Source: Opitutaceae bacterium
GTDB taxonomy: Bacteria > Verrucomicrobiota > Verrucomicrobiia > Opitutales > Opitutaceae
Assembly: GCA_016711225.1 (NCBI GenBank)
Contig: JADJTK010000016.1
Span: forward strand, 62,001 to 126,000
DNA: 64,000 bases
Reading direction: 5' to 3'
Shown: piece by piece, positions 1 to 6,017 of the stretch
How the letters are laid out: each line of letters opens with the position of its first letter
How positions within the stretch are numbered: position 1 is the stretch's first letter
Translations under genes and position numbers: made by a program
The notes under the pieces: model-generated
Seen by the model: the letters and a program-made list of their open reading frames with translations, nothing else
What the model was told of the DNA's origin: nothing
Databases searched by the model: none

Positions 1-6
1 AAAGCC

Positions 7-156
7 CTACAGCCGAAGACGCCCCGCAGCAAGATCGCGGTCAAAAACCTGAGCTGGACTCTCCGCTGGACTCTTCTGCTCGAACGGCGCACGTGCCGAC
101 TGGCAACCAGTGATCGCCGGCAGCAAGAGACATAGAGCAAGGATCAGCGGCTTCAT
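7..156 (-). CDS. Small putative lipoprotein, cassette gene (49 aa)
   Basis: Reading from ATG at 156 gives a 49-residue protein that starts MKPLILALCLLLPAITGC: a basic start, a hydrophobic stretch and a lipobox-like ITGC, then a short polar tail. The ATG lies 6 nt after the attC core at 163-169, the usual spacing in this array. A longer in-frame version starting near 369 would translate the antisense of an intron and an attC, so it is rejected. The tail after the lipobox Cys is only about 30 residues. Function unknown. It may resemble a small entericidin-like lipoprotein, but no family is claimed. Confidence 0.6.
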   Translation of the reverse strand: MKPLILALCLLLPAITGCQSARAPFEQKSPAESPAQVFDRDLAAGRLRL

Positions 157-162
157 TCTTTT

Positions 163-503
163 GGCGAACGCTACAAGTGAGACACGGCGGAGAGCGAGCA
201 GTGATTGGAAGGCGGACACTTCACCGCCGTTGTCTCTGCTGTCTGGTGTGCGCCCGACATGACCGTGAACCAAGAAGTGAAAGTCTTCGATGTGCGAATC
301 CAAAAACAAGGCATTAGACGAAAGCAACTGCGACGCCGCGAGGTGCCGTGGGAAGGAAGCTGGAGTCAAAACGGCGAGCCCACCATCAGCCGGCGGCGCC
401 CTGCGCGCCGCGGGCTGATGGAGACTGGAATCGCCCGGTACGGACCCGTACGCCGGGTGGTGTGGGGGCCGGCGGCTAACTGCCGCCGGCTACCCGATTC
501 GGC
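163..503. repeat. attC site interrupted by a mini-intron
   Basis: Left core GGCGAAC at 163-169, then the arm with the recurrent GATTGGAAGGCGGAC segment, ending CTGGT at 247. The right core continues as TCGGC at 499-503. Joining the two sides restores CTGGTTCGGC, the same end as the intact attC at 13424-13513. The site belongs to the GrpB-like cassette on its right. Confidence 0.75.
248..498 (+). mobile_element. Mini group IIC-attC intron, 251 nt, no ORF
   Basis: Begins GTGCGCCC and ends CTACCCGAT, the same ends as the full-length intron at 6018-7925. It keeps about 135 nt of the 5' end and about 77 nt of the 3' end (domain V/VI region). Everything between, including the reverse transcriptase gene, is replaced by a hairpin of about 38 nt at 383-421 with 17-nt arms and one mismatch. 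It sits in the R'' core of an attC and reads opposite to the cassette genes, as known for group IIC-attC introns. Self-splicing is doubtful because most of domain I and domains II-III are missing. Mobility in trans by the intact copy is inferred. Confidence 0.85.
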
Positions 504-985
504 GGTGCTATTCTGCGCGCCACAATCGGCCCGAGAATGCGATCCTTTGCTGCCCAATATTCATCTGAACTTCGATCGGCGTACTCTTGCTTTACGCGAT
601 TGTAGCTTTCCAAGACCTCCGGATGCCCGACGATATAGTCATGAATAAATAGAAAGCTATCAGCAGCAGATTCTTTCACAACGAGCTGAATGCCCAATGG
701 CAACGCGTAGCCTGTGTCGTTTCCGAAGCTAGCAAAACATGGTTCCCAGTTCTCCGACTGCTTCACGTCAAAATGCTTTCGTAGAACATCAACCGCTGAC
801 TTGAACTGGGTGCTCTCGACTCGAAGAAGCACATCGAGATCTCCCTTGGTCAAAGCACCCGGAATGACCGTGGATCCAATGTGATAAAACTCTGCGTCCG
901 GCAGAAGGCGCGCGAGCAGCGCAGATATCTGCTGCAAAACTTTGCCAACGGCAGGCGAGAGCTCTTCTGAAGTCCTGAGGATCAC
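476..985 (-). CDS. GrpB-like nucleotidyltransferase-fold protein, cassette gene
   Basis: 169 aa. The segment YHIGSTVIPGALTKGDLDVL matches the GrpB/UPF0157 signature (H-x-GST-x-x-PG followed by an acidic pair), which has a nucleotidyltransferase-like fold. Substrate unknown. The start is GTG at 985, a few bases from the neighbouring attC core near 993. The last seven residues (NRVAGGS) and the TAG stop come from the antisense of intron domain VI, because the intron split the R'' core that would normally contain the stop. The native protein would end at about 162 residues. GrpB-like proteins are common integron passengers, but no cellular role can be assigned from sequence. Confidence 0.8.
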   Translation of the reverse strand: MILRTSEELSPAVGKVLQQISALLARLLPDAEFYHIGSTVIPGALTKGDLDVLLRVESTQFKSAVDVLRKHFDVKQSENWEPCFASFGNDTGYALPLGIQLVVKESAADSFLFIHDYIVGHPEVLESYNRVKQEYADRSSDEYWAAKDRILGPIVARRIAPPNRVAGGS

Positions 986-1039
986 AATGTTTTTGGGCTA
1001 GGCACTATAGATGAGCGAAACGACCGCTGACAAACAGAG

Positions 1040-1545
1040 TATTTGGGCGCAACGAAGGTGGGTGATATCTAAACGCGTTGCGGGCCGGTTCCGGGTGGGG
1101 ACTCGCATCGTTCGCGGCTGAAGTCTCTGATCGAGCTGGTCTTGGAAAGCAAGGACCGACTCGGGGCGGCAAACCGGTGAGGAGGGATGATTTCACCACA
1201 GAGGGCACGGAGGATAGGAAGAGCCCTGTAGGCCACCGCGGCGAGGTGGCTGATCCAGGGGCGGATGCTCGCTACCCGCTCCTCACTACAGGCTACTTCT
1301 GTTTAGCCGCAAGGAACACAGAGAGCGCAGAGACTCACATCGGGGTCTCTTCGAAACCCGAAACGGTCAACGCGAAACCCTAAACTCGAAACCCTGAACC
1401 GACCCGGTCACAGAGGGCACTGAGGCAGAGGAGAGCACAGAGGGACTCGTGGTGACGCAGGCGTCCCTGCCTGCGTATTGCCTTCTTTGTTGGGTTTTCG
1501 CCCGCCGTGTAGGCCACCGCGGTGGGGTGGTCGGCTCTTCGCCCC
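1040..1545. repeat. Gene-free stretch with dispersed hairpin repeats
   Basis: No credible ORF. It holds CACCACAGAGGGCACGGAGG-type tracts (also at 15748-15780), GTAGGCCACCGCGGCGAGG-type palindromes (near 1232 and 1509) and a GCAGGC/GCCTGC hairpin near 1457-1475 that recurs between cydA and cydB. These look like intergenic repeats carried into the array. Confidence 0.6.
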
Positions 1546-1640
1546 GCGCGTCGACGGCTGCTGGAGACCGGAACCGCCGGTACGGACCCGTACGCCGGGT
1601 GGTGTAGGGGCCGGCGGCTAACTACCGCCGGCTACCCGAT
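1545..1640 (+). mobile_element. Group IIC intron 3' fragment (domain V/VI)
   Basis: Only the last 95 or so nt of the intron remain: the GGTACGGACCCGTACGCCGG hairpin of domain V, the CCGGCGG-CTAACTA-CCGCCGG hairpin of domain VI and the CTACCCGAT 3' end, followed by the attC remainder TCGGC. The 5' part is absent. Domain V has a one-base loss relative to the other copies, so it is probably inactive. Confidence 0.8.
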
Positions 1641-2049
1641 TCGGCGATTCTTCTGGGAACGCGCGGAGCGCAGAAGGCTTAAGGAGCATTCTATATATCA
1701 AAGACGCTAAGACCAAAGCAGAAAGAAAGTATACTGGAGAATGACTATCCTCCCTTCTGAAGGCTCTTAATACTCCGGAAATCGTGAGCCAAATAATAAC
1801 GGATGAATTCGCAGCAAGCGCTAGGGCGCTTTTCCGGTTCGGATTCTTTAGGTGCGCCACCGCTGCGTACAATAATCCCCCCGCCACGACTGTTGGCACG
1901 ACGATCATCTCAATTCCCAGGAGCGACAAATCGCCTTTCTCCGCACCCAAGACAGCAAAAGACATAAGGGCGAAACCGAACAACACCAGCGAACCTAAGG
2001 CGATGTGAATCAGTGCAATAGTGCGAAAGATAGCGGGATGTTTCATCAT
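1618..2049 (-). CDS. Small integral membrane protein, cassette gene (143 aa)
   Basis: Four hydrophobic stretches can be read (about residues 8-32, 42-66, 77-95 and 105-122), giving a four-helix inner-membrane protein with short loops. No catalytic motif is recognised. Two ATG codons lie side by side at 2049 and 2046, 4-7 nt from the attC core GCCTAAC (2054-2060). The C-terminal NRVAGGS and its TAG stop are encoded by antisense intron sequence, as in the GrpB-like cassette. Function unknown; other small four-helix membrane families are possible. Confidence 0.65.
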   Translation of the reverse strand: MMKHPAIFRTIALIHIALGSLVLFGFALMSFAVLGAEKGDLSLLGIEMIVVPTVVAGGLLYAAVAHLKNPNRKSALALAANSSVIIWLTISGVLRAFRREDSHSPVYFLSALVLASLIYRMLLKPSALRAFPEESPNRVAGGS

Positions 2050-2141
2050 TTTGGCCTAACGTCAGATAGGGGTGCCGCTCCGGGCACCAGACCGTGATTG
2101 GAAGGCGGACGCTCAACCGCGATTGCCTCTGGTGGCTGGTT

Positions 2142-3052
2142 GAACGAAGGCCGCGTCGCGGCGGGAGGGCCGGGGGAGGGCGGAGTCGGAGAGTTGAGCT
2201 GACGATTGGGGCATCGCAGGCGTCAGGTTGGTGGCGCCATGACAACACTACGAGCGCAATTCATCTGCGAACTCACCATCCGGGGCCGTGCCAAGCGCAC
2301 GATCCACGCCTACGTCGCGAGCCTGGCGGCGGTGGCCAAACACTACGGGATCCTGGCCAATCACACCCGCGGCAAGCAATTGCCCCGAGTGCGGGCGGCC
2401 ATCGCAGCCGCGTACCGCAGCGCAGCGAGGCCGCGTTCCACTAGGTACGCGGCCGGGAATGCGGCGAAGGAGGCCGAAGGCCGACCTTCCGCCCCGCCCT
2501 GGCAACCCGCTTGCCCCGAGTGCGGCGGCTCCCGCAGCGTGTGCATTGCCCTGATCCAGCCCGATGGGCGCATCATCGCGCTGCCCGCCGCTGCCCGGTT
2601 GGTCCTCTGGCAAAACCTCGCCCTGCCATGACCGCCGCGGACCCACCGGACCGCCGCGCGCCTCGCCAGACCAGCCGCGTACCTACTGGAACGCCGCGAG
2701 GTGGGCGCAGCCCAAAGCGAGAGAGGTGCAGAGCCGCCCTGGCGTCGTCGAGAAATGGCCACGCCAAGGCGGAGCCGTGCCCGGGTATCCCGAAATCACG
2801 CCTAGACCGGGTCGCACGGGCCGCGCCCCAGGTTCAAACAGGCCGGATTGGTCGTCCTGGCTCCGTGGCCTGTGGTCTCGGCCGTGGTTCCCGTGCCGTC
2901 CGATAAACCCAAACCTGGTGGGGGCGGAGCGCCTTTCGCTCTGTATATAGGGCCGCCGCCCTCCCGCGGCCTCGCTCAACCGTGAGGTAGGCGACTCGAC
3001 TCGTCTCCCGCCCTGCGGCTCGGCCCGCTCCTCGCCGCCTACTTCACTTCAG
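2142..3052 (+). mobile_element. Remnant of an IS91-associated element
   Basis: The insert carries the 5' part of a tyrosine-recombinase gene of the kind that accompanies IS91-family transposases, then GC-rich sequence with no further intact ORF. It is flanked by GGTT inside the attC. Terminal sequences are only weakly inverted (GTTGAACGAAGG against AACCTGAAGTGAAG). Family assignment rests on the encoded N-terminal domain and the position, so it is tentative. Confidence 0.5.
2239..2631 (+). pseudogene. Truncated tyrosine recombinase of IS91-type element
   Basis: Residues 1-37 (MTTLRAQFICELTIRGRAKR and the following TIHAYVASLAAVAKHYG) resemble the N-terminal SAM-like core-binding domain of the integrase found upstream of IS91-family transposases. 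The rest does not continue as a catalytic domain. It passes into sequence with a CPECGG zinc-ribbon-like motif that could be the tail of an IS91 transposase, which suggests an internal deletion fused the two genes. None of the recombinase R-H-R-Y residues is present, so the product cannot be active. ATG 2239 is chosen because the homologous domain starts there. Confidence 0.55.
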
Positions 3053-3066
3053 GTTAGGCCGGCCCT

Positions 3067-3540
3067 TCATTTCCGTCCTTTTGCCGCCGCGTCCAGTCGT
3101 GCCGTCAACTCCGCAATCACCTTCTTGGGATCACTTGGGTCTATAACTGCGAGGTCACAAAGCATCCCTCGCACATGTGCTTTGCACGGTTCCCTCTCCG
3201 CCTTCTTCATCTTTCTCGGCGGCAGCTTCCCCTCTCGAACGATTCCTTTCTCAAGGTCGCTAATCGCAGATTCTAGCTCAGCGCTCAGGTAGGTTAAGGC
3301 CAGAAGACGCTTCAGCTCTTGATCGGATGTCTTCCCAAGGAGGTCGTAGAACTGTTCAGCATAAAGCTGACTCCCTGATACAATGAGGGGGCCACAGAAA
3401 TTGTATGAATCGCAATAGATGCCAGCATATTTCGCAATCAACTCGGATGCCGGAGATATCGCCGCCGCCGTCTCGCAGAAAACTAGCCCCGAGAACATCG
3501 TTCCCAATAGGATCGCGATCAAGAAACTCGTACTCTTCAT
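3067..3540 (-). CDS. Secreted protein of unknown function, cassette gene (157 aa)
   Basis: An N-terminal signal peptide is clear (MKSTSFLIAILLGTMFSGLV, cleavage near CETAAA). The mature part has four or five Cys residues, consistent with disulfides in the periplasm, and a basic, helical C-terminal half. No family is recognised. ATG 3540 lies 8 nt from the attC core GCCCAAC at 3549-3555. The gene ends just before its own attC right core at 3053-3060, which has been split by the IS-like remnant. Confidence 0.7.
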   Translation of the reverse strand: MKSTSFLIAILLGTMFSGLVFCETAAAISPASELIAKYAGIYCDSYNFCGPLIVSGSQLYAEQFYDLLGKTSDQELKRLLALTYLSAELESAISDLEKGIVREGKLPPRKMKKAEREPCKAHVRGMLCDLAVIDPSDPKKVIAELTARLDAAAKGRK

Positions 3541-3548
3541 AATTGTGC

Positions 3549-3639
3549 GCCCAACGATTCAGGTGAGCCATGGCGGATACGCAACTCCACTTGGAAGGCG
3601 GACCCTTTCACGTCATTGGCTCTGGTGGCTGGAGCGGCC
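3549..3639. repeat. attC site
   Basis: Left core GCCCAAC (3549-3555), an inner GGTGAGCCATGGCGGA arm, the CTTGGAAGGCGGACC segment and the closing arm TTGGCTCTGGTGGCTGG. The right core is degenerate (GGAGCGGCC in place of GTTAGGCC). Length of about 91 bp matches the other sites. It belongs to the cassette gene at 3648-3902. Confidence 0.7.
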
Positions 3640-3647
3640 TTCCTTTT

Positions 3648-3902
3648 TCATTCGGTTTTCTGAAATTCCAGTCGCGCCTCTTGCCATTGGGGCCACGCGT
3701 ATTCGGCGTCGAGATCGGGATAGCCTCTTTGCTTGTCCATCTCGGCTGCCACCTTGGGCGTAAGTGCCACGCAAGGTGCGCCGTCTCGAATGGCGAGAAC
3801 TTCTTCTTCAGTGAGGGCAGAACCTTTCGCCCTTTCGCGATTCAGGAGTGTCGCGATCAAGCTCGGGATGAAATACAGGACGATCTCTTCGCTGTCACTC
3901 AT
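3648..3902 (-). CDS. Small soluble protein of unknown function, cassette gene (84 aa)
   Basis: An acidic 84-residue protein starting MSDSEEIVLYFIPSLIATLL with no signal peptide or membrane helix. The middle (ALTEEEVLAIRDGAPCVAL) and the repeated aromatic-acidic tail suggest a compact helical fold. Small cassette proteins with a similar LTEEEVLAIRD segment are familiar from integrons, but no function is known to me. Start ATG 3902 is 8 nt from the attC core at 3911. The stop lies 8 nt before the next attC. Confidence 0.65.
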   Translation of the reverse strand: MSDSEEIVLYFIPSLIATLLNRERAKGSALTEEEVLAIRDGAPCVALTPKVAAEMDKQRGYPDLDAEYAWPQWQEARLEFQKTE

Positions 3903-3910
3903 GGTTCTTG

Positions 3911-4251
3911 CGCCGACGCTTCAAGTGAGCCACGGCGTGCCGTGGAAATAGATTGGAAGGCGGACGATATATCGCCGTTGGCTCTGCTGGCTGGTGTGCG
4001 CCCGACATGACCGTGAACCAAGAAGTGAAAGTCTTCGATGTGCGAATCCAAAACTAAAGCATTAGACGAAAGCAACTGCGACGCCGCGAGGCGCCGTGGG
4101 AAGGAAGCTGGAGCCAAAACGGCGAGCCCACCATCAGCCGGCGGCGCCTGCGCGCCGCCGGCTGATGGAGACCGGAAACCGCCCGGTACGGACCCGTACG
4201 CCGGGTGGTGTGGGGGCCGGGAGCTAACTACTCCCGGCTACCCGATTCGCC
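3911..4251. repeat. attC site interrupted by a mini-intron
   Basis: Left core CGCCGAC at 3911-3917, arms with GTGAGCCACGGCGTGCCG and GATTGGAAGGCGGACGA, ending CTGGT at 3995. The right core continues as TCGCC at 4247-4251. The intron at 3996-4246 splits it at exactly the same base as in the other interrupted sites. It belongs to the lipoprotein cassette on its right. Confidence 0.75.
3996..4246 (+). mobile_element. Mini group IIC-attC intron, 251 nt, second copy
   Basis: Same length and architecture as the copy at 248-498 but with a dozen or so differences. The internal hairpin at 4131-4168 is a perfect 17-bp stem with loop CTGC. In domain VI the stem reads CCGGGAG-CTAACTA-CTCCCGG where other copies read CCGGCGG...CCGCCGG, so two changed pairs on one arm are matched on the other. 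That covariation supports a conserved RNA fold. It sits in a different cassette's attC, so the two mini-introns are separate insertions or old duplicates. Confidence 0.87.
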
Positions 4252-4883
4252 TCATCTCTTCGGAATATTTTGGTTAGTGTATAGTACGCATCCATAGCTA
4301 CCGGATCTTCCCCGTGTACATTGGTATGCTCGAGCTTGATCCTGAAATGATCGCACTCCCATGTGTAATCAGAACCACCCCATGAACTGGCATCCCTTCC
4401 TTCTCTCTTCATATTCTGTACGTGAACGCTCTTTTGAGCCAACCAAAGGTCTATCGCGCGAAGTGCCGCGTCTTCTGTTGCTCTAGCGTAAAGCATGACG
4501 GTCTCGGAAACCGGTCCTTTCCCGTCCGATTCCTGCGAATAGTACCGCGATAGTTCGCCAGGGGCTTCGAAGCCGACCAGCTGTGATGAAATCTGCGGAA
4601 CGAAGGTTTTAGGATCGTGGTTGTATCGGCTCCAATCTCCGCTCACGGCGGAATACGTGTAATCACAACGACGACAAGTCGGCGTTATCTTCATCCCCTG
4701 CAGAGTAAGTTCCAGAGATGCGGGGTCGGTGGGACGATCCTCAAGCTCAGTATGTCCGTACGGGCACTGCTTCAGGTCCACTGACAACCGAACGCGTAGC
4801 TCTCGCTTTAGGTCGTTCCTGCACCCAACGCCGGTCACAAGTAATGCGACCGCGACCAGCATTGGGAGGCAGCTCATCTTCAT
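4224..4883 (-). CDS. Putative lipoprotein with zinc-ribbon-like cysteines, cassette gene (219 aa)
   Basis: A signal sequence ends in VTGVGC, a plausible lipobox, so the protein is probably membrane-anchored in the periplasm. A CPYGH motif (about residues 40-44) and a CRRCDY motif (about residues 70-75) could bind a metal together. The rest is mixed, with aromatic residues toward the C-terminus. No family recognised. ATG 4883 directly abuts the attC core GGCGAAC (4884-4890), leaving no room for a ribosome-binding site. The last residues NRVAGSS and the stop are antisense intron sequence. Confidence 0.65.
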   Translation of the reverse strand: MKMSCLPMLVAVALLVTGVGCRNDLKRELRVRLSVDLKQCPYGHTELEDRPTDPASLELTLQGMKITPTCRRCDYTYSAVSGDWSRYNHDPKTFVPQISSQLVGFEAPGELSRYYSQESDGKGPVSETVMLYARATEDAALRAIDLWLAQKSVHVQNMKREGRDASSWGGSDYTWECDHFRIKLEHTNVHGEDPVAMDAYYTLTKIFRRDEANRVAGSS

Positions 4884-5308
4884 GGCGAACGTTATAGATC
4901 AGGAACGCCGGGCACTGGACTCTGCCGCAGGAAGCGACGCTTTCCCGGCGTTCCTGTATCGACTGGTGTGCGCCCGACATGACCGTGAACCAAGAAGTGA
5001 AAGTCTTCGATGTGCGAATCCAAAACTAAAGCATTAGACGAAAGCAACTGCGACGCCGCGAGGCGCCTTGGGAAGGAAGCTGGAGTCAAAACGGCGAGTT
5101 CACGAACAGAAACGTGCTCTAAGGCCTGAGGTTTTGCGTGCCGCAAAACCTGGGTCGTCTCCCCTGCAGGAGGCCTGGCTCGCCTACCATTATCCCAAAG
5201 GCGCCGCACGCGTCGATGAATGATGGAGACTGGAATCGCCCGGTACGGACCCGTACGCCGGGTGGTGTGGGGGCCGGCGGCTAACTACCGCCGGCTACCC
5301 GATTCGCC
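4884..5308. repeat. attC site interrupted by a deleted intron
   Basis: Left core GGCGAAC (4884-4890), arms AGGAACGCCGGGCACTGGAC and CCCGGCGTTCCTGTATCGACTGGT forming a strong inverted repeat, then intron 4968-5303 and the right core remainder TCGCC (5304-5308). It belongs to the cassette gene at 5285-5896. Confidence 0.75.
4968..5303 (+). mobile_element. Internally deleted group IIC-attC intron (336 nt)
   Basis: Keeps the intron 5' end through the CACGAACAGAAACGTGCTCT segment shared with the full-length copy, then jumps to the last 60 or so nt of the reverse-transcriptase gene and the domain V/VI end. At the deletion junction there is a perfect 10-bp hairpin, AGGTTTTGCG-TGC-CGCAAAACCT (5129-5151), which is not in the parent intron as given. 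It encodes no functional protein and is a second, independent type of short intron. Confidence 0.85.
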
Positions 5309-5896
5309 TCCTGTTTTCTCCTCCTTATCCATGACTTCGTCTGATGCATGTATTCCACTAGAGCCAAACGTTCCTTGTGGCTCTATGCGTACCAGTGACC
5401 ATGAACGACCAAAACCCCAGCCGCGAGCCACTCGCCTTAGGTAGTCATCCAACTCCGCTTTGGCGGGGCGACCGAGAGATGACTTCAGCGATTCCAAGGG
5501 CACAACCTGGAAACCATGCTCCGGGTGATAGAAGACCGCACAAAACTGATAGCACCGGATCGATGGGCCGTTCTCGATCCACGCACTTGTGAAGATCACA
5601 TTCTGATGGAGACCACCTCGAACGACCTTCTGTCCCGTACTTCCAGCGATAAACAAAATCCCAGTAACGAAGAACGTCTCCGGGCTCTCCCAGCACACCA
5701 CCTCTACGGAGTAATCGAAGGCTCCGTCGATAATCGCTGCACGATGGACCGTACCGTGCCATGTCGGCCCCGATGTCGGCACAAAATCAGGAATGAGCTC
5801 AACGTCGTTTGCCTGATCGGCGACGATCGATTCTGTTCCGATAGCGAGGAAGAGCAGGAGAAGTGTCGCTTTCAGATATTCTGATTTTGTGATCAT
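5285..5896 (-). CDS. Exported protein of unknown function, cassette gene (about 203 aa)
   Basis: A signal peptide can be read at residues 8-27 (LKATLLLLFLAIGTESIVAD). The mature domain is rich in aromatic residues and short beta-like segments. It contains two Cys residues near CYQFCAVFYHPEHGF, but no recognised catalytic set. The C-terminal ESGSRR and its stop come from antisense intron sequence, so the native end is a few residues earlier. ATG 5896 lies 36 nt from the attC core at 5933, the longest leader in the array. Function unknown. Confidence 0.65.
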   Translation of the reverse strand: MITKSEYLKATLLLLFLAIGTESIVADQANDVELIPDFVPTSGPTWHGTVHRAAIIDGAFDYSVEVVCWESPETFFVTGILFIAGSTGQKVVRGGLHQNVIFTSAWIENGPSIRCYQFCAVFYHPEHGFQVVPLESLKSSLGRPAKAELDDYLRRVARGWGFGRSWSLVRIEPQGTFGSSGIHASDEVMDKEEKTGGESGSRR

Positions 5897-6017
5897 AGGC
5901 GGTGTGCAGCGGGGAGTTGCTCTGCCTGCCTTGGCGAACGCTCCGGGTCAGGGACGCCGGGCCTCCGGCTCCGCCGAAGAAGGCGACTCTTCCCCGGCGT
6001 TCCCTGTAGTCGCTGGT

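Larger units (their letters stand above)
993..1646. repeat. Probable attC remnant, divergent type, split by repeats and an intron fragment
   Basis: The sequence GGGCTAGGCACTATAGATG at 992-1010, with the following GCGAAACGACCGCTGACAAA, closely matches the start of the site at 9724-9763, which suggests a second attC subtype. The right core TCGGC at 1641-1645 follows an intron 3' end. About 500 bp between them is spacer and repeat sequence, so the site is probably dead. Confidence 0.45.
2054..3060. repeat. attC site interrupted by an IS-like remnant
   Basis: Left core GCCTAAC at 2054-2060 and a complete arm up to GGTGGCTGGTT at 2141. The right core GTTAGGCC is at 3053-3060. About 910 bp lies between, with GGTT on both sides (2138-2141 and 3052-3055). 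The site belongs to the cassette gene at 3067-3540. Confidence 0.7.

Noticed and set aside
7..369. 120-aa minus-strand ORF starting in the intron
   Set aside because: The first 71 codons are antisense intron and attC sequence, and the same N-terminal segment appears in front of other genes next to other intron copies. Only the 49-codon part from 156 is kept.
205..648. 147-aa plus-strand ORF across the mini-intron
   Set aside because: It runs through an attC, the intron and the antisense of the GrpB-like gene. No protein feature supports it.
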